A stretch of DNA of 64,000 nucleotides from Asticcacaulis sp. AND118. Lineage in GTDB: Bacteria > Pseudomonadota > Alphaproteobacteria > Caulobacterales > Caulobacteraceae. Location of the stretch: the NCBI RefSeq assembly GCF_020535245.1, contig NZ_CP084910.1, forward strand, positions 1,464,501-1,528,500, in the 5' to 3' direction. The notes below the pieces were generated by a model. That model saw only the letters and a list, made by a program, of their open reading frames with translations, searched no databases and was not told the DNA's origin. This document shows, one piece after another, positions 46,277 to 55,208 of the stretch; position 1 is the first letter of the stretch; each line of letters begins with the position of its first letter. The position numbers were made by a program, and so were the translations under genes.

Positions 46277-47400
46277 TGACCCTTTCGCCCCTCTATCTGG
46301 ATCATGCCGCCACCTCGCCGATACGGCCGCAGGTGCGTGAGGCCATGCTCCGGGCGTGGGACATCGGGGCCAATGCCTCATCGGTGCACGCATTGGGGCG
46401 CAAGGCCAAGCTGTTGCTCGAAGAGGCGCGCGACGCTGTGCTGGCGTTCGTCAACGGCGTCGGTCCGGCGCGTCTGGTCTTCACGTCGGGCGGCACCGAG
46501 GCCAATCAACTGGCGCTCAGCCAGTCGCGCGGCTTCGAGCGCATCATCGTCAGCGCCGGGGAACACGACAGCGTCCATAAGGCCGCCGAATCCTATGGTC
46601 TGCCCGTGGTTTACACGCCGCTGTTGAGATCGGGCGTGGTGGATATGGACGCCCTAAGTCAACTATTGAACACAGGCGGCAAGCCGTTCGTTGCCGTCAT
46701 GCTGGTCAATAACGAAACCGGCGTGATCAATCCCGTGTGTGAGATCGCCGACAAGGTGCACGCGGCCGGTGGCTGGCTGCACGTCGATGCGGTGCAGGCG
46801 GCGGGCAAGATCGAAATCGATATCGAAGCGCTCGGGGCCGATAGCCTGTCGCTGGCGGCGCACAAGATCGGTGGACCGCAGGGCGTGGGCGCGCTGATCT
46901 ACAGCGCCGACCGCGACATTCACGCAGCCATTCCCGGCGGCGGTCAGGAATTCGGCCATCGCGCGGGTACGGAAAATATCGCCGGGATCGCCGGTTTCGC
47001 CGAGGCCGTGCGTTTGGCGCGTCCGTCTGCGGACGCCGCGCAGGCCGAGACCGAGACGGCATTGAAGGCGCTGGGTGCGACCATTGTCGGCGAAGACGCC
47101 GTGCGTGCACCGGGCATCACCTGCTTCACCGTCCCCGACTGGACGGCGCAGCTTCAGCTTATCCACATGGATATGGCCGGGATCTGCGTGTCGTCGGGCT
47201 CGGCCTGTTCGTCGGGCAAGGTGAAGTCGAGCCGGGTGCTGGAGGCCATGGGCCTCAACGAAGTGGCCGACAAGGCCTTGCGCGTCTCGTCCGGATGGAC
47301 GACAAGCGCCGCCGATTGGCAGAGATTTTTGGAAGTCTGGTCAAAGGGCTACGAGACGCATCTCGCCCGAAAAGCCGGAAGAGTAAAGGAAAGCGCCTGA
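46276..47400 (+). CDS. Cysteine desulfurase, NifS/IscS-like
   Basis: PLP enzyme that takes sulfur from cysteine as a persulfide. 374 residues. PLP Lys is in [16 protein letters not shown]; His in [11 protein letters not shown]; Asp/Gln in [11 protein letters not shown]; catalytic Cys in [20 protein letters not shown], the class I (IscS/NifS) loop. It is a second desulfurase besides the SufS at 50836, and its loop type differs. It overlaps iscR and sufB by single bases (TGATG at both ends), so translation is coupled. Confidence 0.92.
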   Translation: MTLSPLYLDHAATSPIRPQVREAMLRAWDIGANASSVHALGRKAKLLLEEARDAVLAFVNGVGPARLVFTSGGTEANQLALSQSRGFERIIVSAGEHDSVHKAAESYGLPVVYTPLLRSGVVDMDALSQLLNTGGKPFVAVMLVNNETGVINPVCEIADKVHAAGGWLHVDAVQAAGKIEIDIEALGADSLSLAAHKIGGPQGVGALIYSADRDIHAAIPGGGQEFGHRAGTENIAGIAGFAEAVRLARPSADAAQAETETALKALGATIVGEDAVRAPGITCFTVPDWTAQLQLIHMDMAGICVSSGSACSSGKVKSSRVLEAMGLNEVADKALRVSSGWTTSAADWQRFLEVWSKGYETHLARKAGRVKESA

Positions 47401-48866
47401 TGGCAGCGGTCAAGGAAACCATTGAAACGGTCCAGAAGCTTGAGACCTATGAGCACGGTTTCGTCTCGGACATCGAGATGGAATACGCGCCCAAGGGGCT
47501 CAATGCCGACATCGTGCGCTTCATTTCGGCCAAGAAGAATGAGCCGGAATGGATGCTCGAATACCGTCTGGCGGCCTTCGAGCGCTGGCAGTCGATGGAC
47601 GAACCCGACTGGGCCAAGGTCAATTATCAGAAGGTCGATTATCAGGACCTCTATTACTATGCCGCGCCCAAGGCCAAGCCGAAGCTGAACAGCCTGGATG
47701 AGGTCGATCCGGAGCTTCTGGCCGTCTATGCCAAGCTGGGGATTCCGCTGAAAGAGCAGGAAGTTCTGGCCGGTGTGGCCAGCGCGCCCAAATACGCCGT
47801 CGATGCCGTGTTCGACTCCGTGTCGGTGGTGACGACCTTCAAGGAAGAACTGAAGAAGGCGGGCGTCATCTTCTGCGCGATTTCCGAGGCCCTGCGCGAA
47901 TATCCGGAGTTGGTGAAGCAGTATCTCGGCTCGGTCGTGCCGGTGTCGGACAACTATTTCGCCGCGCTGAACGCCGCCGTGTTTTCGGACGGGTCTTTCG
48001 TCTACGTGCCGCCGGGCGTGCGCTGCCCGATGGAGCTGTCGACCTATTTCCGCATCAATGCCGAAAATACCGGTCAGTTCGAGCGCACCCTGATCATCGC
48101 CGACAAAGGGGCCTACGTCTCCTATCTCGAAGGCTGCACGGCACCGATGCGTGACGAAAACCAGCTCCATGCCGCCGTGGTCGAACTGGTGGCGCTGGAT
48201 GATGCCGAGATCAAATATTCGACGGTGCAGAACTGGTATCCCGGCGACGCCGAGGGCAGGGGCGGCATCTATAATTTCGTGACCAAGCGCGCCGACTGCC
48301 GCGGGGCGCGTTCGAAAGTGTCGTGGACTCAGGTGGAAACCGGTTCGGCCGTGACGTGGAAATACCCCTCGTGCATCCTGCGCGGTGACGACAGCGTGGG
48401 TGAGTTCTACTCCATCGCCGTCACCAACGGCATGCAGCAGGCCGATACCGGCACCAAGATGATCCATCTGGGCAAGAACGCCCGCTCGCGCATCATCAGC
48501 AAGGGCGTGTCGGCGGGCAGGTCCACCAACACCTATCGCGGTCTGGTTTCGGCCCACGCCAAGGCGGGCGGCTCGCGCAACTTCACCCAGTGCGACAGTC
48601 TACTGATCGGCAAGACCTGCGCGGCGCATACGGTGCCCTACGTCGAGTCGGACACGGCGTCGGCGCAGTTCGAGCACGAGGCGACGACGACGCGCCTGAG
48701 CGAGGATCAACTGTTCTACGCCATGCAGCGCGGTCTGTCGCAGGAAGAGGCCGTGGCACTGCTGGTCAACGGTTTCGTGCGCGAAGTGCTGCAGGAGCTG
48801 CCGATGGAATTCGCCGTTGAGGCGCAGAAACTTCTGGCCATCAGCCTTGAGGGGAGCGTGGGATGA
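47400..48866 (+). CDS. sufB: Fe-S cluster scaffold subunit SufB
   Basis: Scaffold of the SufBCD complex on which clusters are built. 488 residues from ATG 47400 ([20 protein letters not shown]). Conserved stretches: [80 protein letters not shown], and the C-terminal [20 protein letters not shown] with conserved Cys. The downstream sufC is separated by 184 bases holding a family C repeat, the only large gap in the operon. Confidence 0.96.
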   Translation: MAAVKETIETVQKLETYEHGFVSDIEMEYAPKGLNADIVRFISAKKNEPEWMLEYRLAAFERWQSMDEPDWAKVNYQKVDYQDLYYYAAPKAKPKLNSLDEVDPELLAVYAKLGIPLKEQEVLAGVASAPKYAVDAVFDSVSVVTTFKEELKKAGVIFCAISEALREYPELVKQYLGSVVPVSDNYFAALNAAVFSDGSFVYVPPGVRCPMELSTYFRINAENTGQFERTLIIADKGAYVSYLEGCTAPMRDENQLHAAVVELVALDDAEIKYSTVQNWYPGDAEGRGGIYNFVTKRADCRGARSKVSWTQVETGSAVTWKYPSCILRGDDSVGEFYSIAVTNGMQQADTGTKMIHLGKNARSRIISKGVSAGRSTNTYRGLVSAHAKAGGSRNFTQCDSLLIGKTCAAHTVPYVESDTASAQFEHEATTTRLSEDQLFYAMQRGLSQEEAVALLVNGFVREVLQELPMEFAVEAQKLLAISLEGSVG

Positions 48867-48883
48867 CGCTTCTAACCCTAAAT

Positions 48884-49018
48884 CTCCTCCCTACGCCTTG
48901 GCGTGGGGAGGGGGACCGCGAAGCGGTGGAGGGGGATACCTCCGCCCGTGCTACCCCCCTCCGTCATTTCGCTATCGCTCAATGCCACCTCCCCATCGCT
49001 GACGCGACAGGGAGGAGA
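48884..49018. repeat. Family C palindromic repeat inside the suf operon
   Basis: Left ctcctccctacgccttggcg and gggagggggaccgc...gtggaggggg; right ccccctccgtcatttcgcta...ccacctccccatcgc...agggaggag, its inverse. Same family as 4631-4831 but without a terminator in the middle. It sits in the sufB-sufC spacer and can fold in the mRNA. Confidence 0.75.
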
Positions 49019-49050
49019 GGTGTTGCGGACGCATGAAGAGAACCGTAACA

Positions 49051-49799
<749 letters not shown>

Positions 49800-49800
<1 letters not shown>

Positions 49801-50846
49801 TGGCCTTCGACCTGACCCCGCTCGACCTGTTCGACCCGTCGTCCTACCCGACGCGGCGTAACGAGGAGTGGAAATATTCCGACCTGTCGCGCGCGCTGCG
49901 TGAGGCGCCGGCGCGGGCTGACCTGACGCATATTCAGGGCGAGGCGGGCGATTTCGGCGGCTTCTACTGGCACTGTGCCGGCGACGGGCAACTGAACGAT
50001 CTGCAAGCCGCCGTTTCTAAGGCTAATGGCCGTCTTTACCTCGACATGAGCGATGTCGGCGAAGAGGGGGCGGTCGCCGGTTATCAGGGCGAGGGTCGTA
50101 TTGCACTGGGCGCAGGTGAAAGCCTGATCCTGCTGGAAGACTATAGTGGTGCGCTGGATTATGCTTCCAGCACCGTGCTGCATTTCGATCTGGCCGAAGG
50201 CGCGTCTCTGGTCCGCGTGGTCATTCTCGATGAGCCGGAAAGCGCCGTGTCGGTGCGCCGTTCGACCGTGACCACCGCGCCGAACAGCACGTTTAAACAG
50301 TATGTCTTTTCGACCGGCGCGAAGTTCCAGCGCTTTGAAACCCACGTCACCCATGCCGGGCACGGCGCGCATGTGGAAATGAACGGCGCGTACCTGCTGA
50401 AGGACACGGCGCATTTCGACTACACCACGCGCGTCAATCACGCCGAGATCGACGGTACGACGGGGCAGTTGATCAAGGGCCTGGTCAAGGACCGCGCCAC
50501 GGCGGTTTTCCAAGGCCGCATCTATGTCGAAAAGGGCGCGGACGGCACCGATGCGCGGATGCGCCATCAGGCCCTGATGCTCAATGACGGGGCGCATGTG
50601 CGCGCCAAGCCGGAACTGGAAATCTACGCCGACGACGTGCAGTGCGCCCACGGCAACACCATCGGGGCGATGGACGATGCGGCGTTGTTCTTCTGCCGTT
50701 CGCGCGGCATGCCCGAAGAAACGGCGCGCGCCCTGCTGATGCAGGCCTTTGTCGTGCCGGTCGCCGAGCAGATCGAAGACGAGGCTCTGCGCGAAATGGT
50801 GCTGAACTGGATCGAAGACAAGGCGGGAGGTTTCTATGCCCTTTGA
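49800..50846 (+). CDS. sufD: Fe-S cluster assembly protein SufD
   Basis: Partner of SufB in the SufBCD scaffold. 348 residues, short for SufD (usually 370-430). N-terminal RRNEEWKYSDLSRALREAPA; beta-helix core; C-terminal signature KPELEIYADDVQCAHGNTIG, DDAALFFCRSRGMPEETARA, LLMQAFVVPVAEQIEDEALR. Starts in the sufC stop (TAATG) and overlaps sufS by 11 bases. Confidence 0.95.
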
Positions 50847-52056
50847 CGTCGAAGCGGTCCGCCGCGACTTCCCGATCCTCAGCCGTGAAATCAACGGCAA
50901 GCCGCTGATCTATCTCGATTCCGGCGCATCGGCGCAGAAGCCGAAAGCCGTGATTGACGCCATGAGCCACCATATGGCGCAGTCCTACGCCAATGTGCAC
51001 CGGGGCTTGCACCGTCTGGCTAACGAGGTCACCGACGCCTTCGAAGCCGGGCGCGAGACGGTGGCCCAATTCATCAATGCCGCCCGCCCCGAAGAGGTGA
51101 TCTTCACCAAGTCGGCGACGGAATCGATGAACCTCGTGGCCCAGACCTGGGGGCAGCAAAACCTCAAGGCCGGTGATGAAATCCTCATCAGCGAGTTGGA
51201 GCATCACGCCAATATCGTGCCGTGGCACATGCTGGCCCAGCGCACCGGCGCGGTGCTGAAATGGGCGCCGATCCGCGATGACGGCAGCCTCGATATAGCC
51301 GCTTTCGACGCGCTGCTGACCGAGCGTGTGAAACTGGTCGCCGTGGCCCATATGTCGAATGTGCTGGGCACGATCAACCCCGTGCGTGAGATCGCCGACA
51401 AGGCCCATGCGGTCGGCGCGACCGTGCTGATCGACGGCTGTCAGGGCGTGGTTCACCTGCCGGTCGATGTGCAGGCGCTGGGCTGTGATTTCTACGCCTT
51501 CTCAGCGCACAAGCTCTACGGCCCGACCGGATTGGGCGTGCTGTGGGGCCGTTACGACCTGCTGGAGGCCATGCCGCCGTGGCAGGGCGGGGGCGAAATG
51601 ATCGCGCACGTCTCGAAAGAGCGCATCACCTATGCCGAGCCACCGCACCGCTTTGAAGCGGGTACGCCGGCCATTCTGGAAGTTATCGGGCTGAAAGCGG
51701 CCATCGATTGGCTGTCGCAGTGGGACCGTGAGGCTGCCGTGGCGCACGAAATGGCGCTGTATGAGCGCGCCCATGCGGGCCTGAAAAAGATCAATTCGGT
51801 GCGCATCCACGGCGAAGCGGCGGAGAAAGGCGCGATTCTGACCTTTTCTCTGGGGGCCGCCCACGCCCACGACGTTGCGCAAATCCTCGACCGCTACAAT
51901 ATAGCGGTGAGGGCCGGGACGCACTGCGCCGAACCACTGATGACGCGGTTGGGGGTGACCTCGACGGTGCGCGCCTCGATCGCCATCTACAATACCGAGG
52001 CTGAAATCGACGCGCTGATCGCGGCGGTCGAAAAGGCCCAGGGGTTTTTTGAGTAA
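50836..52056 (+). CDS. sufS: Cysteine desulfurase SufS
   Basis: Group II desulfurase feeding SufBCD. 406 residues. SREINGKPLIYLDSGASAQK near the N-terminus; ELEHHANIVPWHMLAQRTGA; PLP Lys in YAFSAHKLYGPTGLGVLWGR; catalytic Cys in VRAGTHCAEPLMTRLGV, the SufS-type loop. No sufE gene is in this window; the downstream genes are sufT and sufA. It overlaps sufD by 11 bases and the next gene by one base. Confidence 0.96.
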   Translation: MPFDVEAVRRDFPILSREINGKPLIYLDSGASAQKPKAVIDAMSHHMAQSYANVHRGLHRLANEVTDAFEAGRETVAQFINAARPEEVIFTKSATESMNLVAQTWGQQNLKAGDEILISELEHHANIVPWHMLAQRTGAVLKWAPIRDDGSLDIAAFDALLTERVKLVAVAHMSNVLGTINPVREIADKAHAVGATVLIDGCQGVVHLPVDVQALGCDFYAFSAHKLYGPTGLGVLWGRYDLLEAMPPWQGGGEMIAHVSKERITYAEPPHRFEAGTPAILEVIGLKAAIDWLSQWDREAAVAHEMALYERAHAGLKKINSVRIHGEAAEKGAILTFSLGAAHAHDVAQILDRYNIAVRAGTHCAEPLMTRLGVTSTVRASIAIYNTEAEIDALIAAVEKAQGFFE

Positions 52057-52508
52057 TGACCATGTCCAAGCACGAGATTATCTCCCTGTCCGGTGAAGAC
52101 GAAACCTCTGAGACCGTTTCTGAAACGGCCCGGGAGACGGGACAGCCGGAACTGTTTGCGCCCGAAGAAACGACGGCGGTCGAACCGCTGGCGCAAGAGG
52201 AACTCGACCGCCTTACCGACGAACTGATCGCGTCGTTCAAGACCGTGTTCGACCCGGAAATCCCGGTCGACATCTACGAACTGGGCCTCATCTATCGCGT
52301 CGATATCAACGACAGCCGCGAAGTGGTCGTGGACATGACCCTGACCGCCCCGGGCTGCCCGGTGGCCGGTGAAATGCCGGGTTGGGTGCAGAATGCGGTG
52401 ATGGGGGTGCGCGGGGTGTCGGAATGCCAGGTCAATCTGGTCTTCGATCCGCCGTGGGATTCGTCGAAGATGAGCGACGAAGCCAAACTCCAGTTGAACA
52501 TGTTCTAG
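52056..52508 (+). CDS. sufT: SUF system maturation protein SufT (DUF59/MIP18 family)
   Basis: 150 residues. An acidic Thr/Glu-rich tail (about 1-50) precedes the DUF59 domain: KTVFDPEIPVDIYELGLIYR, VDMTLTAPGCPVAGEMPGWV, VSECQVNLVFDPPWDSSKMS. The conserved Cys lies in APGCPVAG. The family helps Fe-S protein maturation. ATG 52056 overlaps the sufS stop (TAATG); a start two codons later (52062) is also possible. Confidence 0.92.
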   Translation: MTMSKHEIISLSGEDETSETVSETARETGQPELFAPEETTAVEPLAQEELDRLTDELIASFKTVFDPEIPVDIYELGLIYRVDINDSREVVVDMTLTAPGCPVAGEMPGWVQNAVMGVRGVSECQVNLVFDPPWDSSKMSDEAKLQLNMF

Positions 52509-52518
52509 GGAGAGCGTC

Positions 52519-52911
52519 ATGGAAACGACCGTTACCGTTCGTCCCCGCCGGCCGCGCCCGGCCATCGTCTCGCTGACCGATGCCGCCGCCGCGCAGTTCA
52601 AGGCCATTATGAGCCGCGCCGACAAGCCCTATGCGGGCCTGCGCGTCGGCGTGAAGCAGGGCGGCTGCGCCGGACAGGAATACGTGCTCAGCTATGCCGA
52701 AGCCGCCGATCCGCTGGACGAGGTGGTCAATGACAAGGGTGTGACCATACTGATCGAGCCTAAGGCGGTGCTGTATCTAGTCGGAACGGTTATCGACTAT
52801 GAGACGACGAAGCTGGCGTCGAAATTCGTGTTTCAGAACCCGAATGAGACGGATGCCTGTGGCTGCGGCGAGAGTGTAACGATCAAGCCCGCAGCCACGG
52901 AATCCGAGTAA
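52519..52911 (+). CDS. sufA: A-type Fe-S carrier SufA
   Basis: Receives clusters from SufBCD and passes them to apo-proteins. 130 residues. Basic N-terminus (METTVTVRPRRPRP), then SLTDAAAAQFKAIMSRADKP, cluster Cys in VGVKQGGCAGQEYVLSY, and the C-terminal pair in ETDACGCGESVTIKP. Last gene of the suf operon, 10 bases after sufT. Its 3' end is partly duplicated just beyond the stop codon (52917-52951). Confidence 0.94.
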   Translation: METTVTVRPRRPRPAIVSLTDAAAAQFKAIMSRADKPYAGLRVGVKQGGCAGQEYVLSYAEAADPLDEVVNDKGVTILIEPKAVLYLVGTVIDYETTKLASKFVFQNPNETDACGCGESVTIKPAATESE

Positions 52912-52951
52912 AATTGGGCTGCGGCGAGAGTGTAACGATCAAGCCTGCAGC
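52861..52951. repeat. Direct duplication of the sufA 3' end
   Basis: 35 bases at 52861-52895 recur at 52917-52951 with one mismatch, offset by 56 bases. The second copy can be read G-C-G-E-S-V-T-I-K-P-A-A-A-E-E-stop, an alternative SufA tail, but it lies beyond the sufA stop and out of frame with it. Its antisense supplies the last codons and stop of the neighbouring minus-strand gene. Confidence 0.9.
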
Positions 52952-53361
52952 GGCTGAGGAATAAAGGCGATGTCTGCGTCGCGACCGGTCAGCCAGTCGA
53001 GCGCCTCGTCTGCCGTGTCGAAATTACGCATCGTATCCTTGGGATAGAGGGCGTGGTTGGTCCGGATAGTTTCCTGCTCCACGGGATCGTGCGTCACGAA
53101 GGCGACGCGACGCCCCTGGGGCACATCGCGGGTCCAGTCCGCCCACACGCGTGCGAAACGCGCTGTATCCGCGTCTTCCATATGACCGGTGTAACGGCGC
53201 ATGTCGATCAGCCGGTCATAGAGCCAGGGCTCGCCTATTTCGGCATAGGCGCGCAGAAACGCCTCGCATAGCTCGTCGCTGGGCATGGGCCCGAAGACGC
53301 GTGCGATAAGGATCGGATGGGTGTCATCCAGATAGACGCTCAGGCGGTATTTTTGCGGCAT
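52939..53361 (-). CDS. Paralog 1 of a tandem family of unknown function
   Basis: 140 residues, MPQKYRLSVYLDDTHPILIA... I do not recognise the family. It shares with the next two genes the layout F/Y-R-L/I near residue 5, a beta-strand with R-G/V-x-G/P, then YDRLIDMRRYTGHMED, ARVWADWTRD, GRRVAFVTHDPVEQE, LYPKDTMRNFDTADEALDWL. The alternation of strands and helices resembles small STAS/SpoIIAA-like folds (inference from pattern only). No signal peptide or membrane segment. The C-terminal codons come from the duplicated sufA sequence. It has its own 100-base upstream gap. Confidence 0.7.
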   Translation of the reverse strand: MPQKYRLSVYLDDTHPILIARVFGPMPSDELCEAFLRAYAEIGEPWLYDRLIDMRRYTGHMEDADTARFARVWADWTRDVPQGRRVAFVTHDPVEQETIRTNHALYPKDTMRNFDTADEALDWLTGRDADIAFIPQPLQA

Positions 53362-53460
53362 CGGTAAGCGGACTTTGTGATTTACCCGGCCAATGTAGAC
53401 TAGAATACTTAAGAAAGCGCTAGCCGTTCCTGATAATGGAATGGCATTCCGAAATTTCTG

Positions 53461-53853
53461 TTATTCGGAGGGCGTGCTCAGCCATTCCAGCGCTTCATCC
53501 CGGTTGTCGAACAACTGGACATAGGCCTTGGGGAAGGCGTCGCCCAGAGCGTTCATGCGGGCGCGGTCGAAAGGGTCGCTGGAAATCAGCGCCAGGCGTT
53601 TGCGCGGCGGAGGCGGGGTTCCGGCGGCCTCAGCCAGCCATTTCGAGGCGCGCATCAGGTCGGCCAGTTCCACCACACCCTCGGCCGAACGCATGTCCAT
53701 GATGCGGTCATAGGTCCACGGATGGCCAAGACTCTTATAGAGGTCGATCAGGCCCCCAACAAAGGCGTCGCTGCTGTAAGGCCCGCGTACGGCAATCATC
53801 AGCAGGTTTTTGTCGGGATCGATGCGATGGTTTATGCGGAACTGGGAAAGCAA
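53461..53853 (-). CDS. Paralog 2 of the tandem family (TTG start)
   Basis: 130 residues from TTG 53853 (M-LSQFRINHRIDPDKNLLM). No ATG is available, and this start aligns residue for residue with paralogs 1 and 3. Shared blocks: VRGPYSSDAFVGGLIDLYKS, WTYDRIMDMRSAEGVVELAD, RKRLALISSDPFDRARMNAL, DAFPKAYVQLFDNRDEALEW. Its start lies 22 bases inside the 3' end of paralog 3, so the two are translated together. Function unknown. Confidence 0.75.
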   Translation of the reverse strand: MLSQFRINHRIDPDKNLLMIAVRGPYSSDAFVGGLIDLYKSLGHPWTYDRIMDMRSAEGVVELADLMRASKWLAEAAGTPPPPRKRLALISSDPFDRARMNALGDAFPKAYVQLFDNRDEALEWLSTPSE

Positions 53854-54257
53854 GATACGGACCGTGAATTGGGGGGAAAAGTCGCGAACCAGTCGAGCGC
53901 CTCGCTTTCATGGGCGAAGACCCGGCGAACATCCTTCGGGAAAAGGGCGTCGGCAATCGGGGCGCGCACGCGGTCGAGAGCATCGGTGGTCAGGATGGCG
54001 ACGCGACCCTGATAATCGGCATTCTGCGTCAATTCCGCCCACCATTGGGCCAGCCGTTGCAATTCGGCAAAGTCCGGCGTGCCGCTGCTGTGGCGATAAT
54101 CGAAGAGGCGATCGTAGCGCCAGGGGCGGTCGAGGCGGGCATAAACGTCGATGACGCCATCGACAAAGACCCGGCTGTCGAACGCGCCACGCATGATGAA
54201 GTACAGCCGGTTACGCGCTTCATCCAGTCTGTGGCTCAGGCGAAATTTCAGGCTCAT
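53832..54257 (-). CDS. Paralog 3 of the tandem family
   Basis: 141 residues from ATG 54257 (MSLKFRLSHRLDEARNRLYF); the frame is open to 54332 but the family start is here. Shared blocks: MRGAFDSRVFVDGVIDVYAR, WRYDRLFDYRHSSGTPDFAE, GRVAILTTDALDRVRAPIAD, ALFPKDVRRVFAHESEALDW. Its C-terminal tail (PPNSRSVSCFPSSA) extends over the start of paralog 2. It lies about 100 bases downstream of plsC on the same strand. Function unknown. Confidence 0.75.
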   Translation of the reverse strand: MSLKFRLSHRLDEARNRLYFIMRGAFDSRVFVDGVIDVYARLDRPWRYDRLFDYRHSSGTPDFAELQRLAQWWAELTQNADYQGRVAILTTDALDRVRAPIADALFPKDVRRVFAHESEALDWFATFPPNSRSVSCFPSSA

Positions 54258-54354
54258 GACCGACAACGTGCGCGGGGAACAGGTGTTGCTTATAAAGACC
54301 CTTACGTTAAAAAATTGCTCATTTTCCGCCACTTGGTTGTGAAGACCCGAGAGA

Positions 54355-55113
54355 TCAGGCCGGCACGGCCCCGTCGGTGATCATCACCGACGGCTCGACC
54401 GGGCCGCCGCGGGCTTCGGCGATCAGTTCCTGCGTGCGGCCTTCGATACGCGATTGCAGCAGCGCCATGAATTGCGACTTGTCGAGGCCGGGCGCGATCG
54501 GTTCGAGAAATTCCAGCACCGCCGTCCCGGACGTTTTCCGATATTGCGTCTCCTGCCAGAACAGGCCGAGATTGGTCGCCACCGGCACGACGGGGCGGTT
54601 GAAATTCCTGTACATGTGCCACACGCCGGAACGGTATTTGCGGTGCGTGCCCGGCGCGTTCAGGTGGCCCTCCGGGTAGATGAGGATATGGCGGCGGTCG
54701 CGGTCGGCTTCGGCCGAGCGCTGGCTGAGGGCCTTGCGCGCCTCGTGCCCGCCGCAGTTGTTAACGACGATGGCGCCCAGTTTGCGCAGCAGCGTGGCCA
54801 TCAGCGGAAACTTCTCCAGATGGTCGCCAGTGACGAAGGCGACGTCCTCGAACTGCGAATAGAGGCAGAAGCCGTCGCCCCAGGACTGATGCTTGGCGGC
54901 GAAGATGACCGGCGTGTCGGGAACATTGTCGCGGCCGCGCACCTCAAGCCGTATGCCGGCCAGCACGCGCATCGCCCATACCATGCGCCGCGTGTAGCGC
55001 TGCACCGCCCACAGGACGGGCTTGCGTCCCGGCAGCAGCGACAGGCCGATAGCCATCAGGCTGTAGGCGATGGAAAAGGTCCAGTAGGCGACGGCGAACG
55101 CAAAAGCGCGCAT
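54355..55113 (-). CDS. plsC: 1-acyl-sn-glycerol-3-phosphate acyltransferase
   Basis: Makes phosphatidic acid from lysophosphatidic acid at the inner membrane. 252 residues from ATG 55113 (MRAFAFAVAYWTFSIAYSLM), beginning with a membrane segment. Acyltransferase block I is HQSWGDG (H-x4-D motif in FAAKHQSWGDGFCLYSQF), block III YPEGHLNAPGTHRKYRSGVW, block IV RPVVPVATNLGLFW. An ATG-less longer frame to 55200 would read through the terminator at 55129-55159 and is rejected. Confidence 0.92.
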   Translation of the reverse strand: MRAFAFAVAYWTFSIAYSLMAIGLSLLPGRKPVLWAVQRYTRRMVWAMRVLAGIRLEVRGRDNVPDTPVIFAAKHQSWGDGFCLYSQFEDVAFVTGDHLEKFPLMATLLRKLGAIVVNNCGGHEARKALSQRSAEADRDRRHILIYPEGHLNAPGTHRKYRSGVWHMYRNFNRPVVPVATNLGLFWQETQYRKTSGTAVLEFLEPIAPGLDKSQFMALLQSRIEGRTQELIAEARGGPVEPSVMITDGAVPA

Positions 55114-55128
55114 GGCGATGTTCCATAG

Positions 55129-55159
55129 AAAAAGGCGTGACTCGGACGTCACGCCTTTT
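55129..55159. terminator. Bidirectional intrinsic terminator downstream of the GGDEF gene
   Basis: Stem aaaaaggcgtgac / gtcacgcctttt with loop tcggac-type. On the minus strand it ends the GGDEF transcript, followed by a T-run, 15 bases before plsC begins. Confidence 0.9.
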
Positions 55160-55168
55160 GTATCGCAT

Positions 55169-55191
55169 GAATTTGAACGTTGTTCAAATTC
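55169..55191. promoter_or_regulatory. Perfect inverted repeat between dgcB and plsC
   Basis: gaatttgaac-gtt-gttcaaattc, a 10-bp perfect palindrome with 3-base spacer. The form fits a dimeric repressor operator (TetR-like) upstream of plsC, but it lies upstream of the terminator and could merely be a second hairpin of it. Confidence 0.35.
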
Positions 55192-55208
55192 TATTTTCAA
55201 TCCGCAGA

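Noticed and set aside
55114-55200. Longer N-terminus for plsC (MKIEFEQRSNSCDTKG)
   Set aside because: It would be encoded by the palindrome and the terminator stem; the membrane segment begins at MRAFAFAV.
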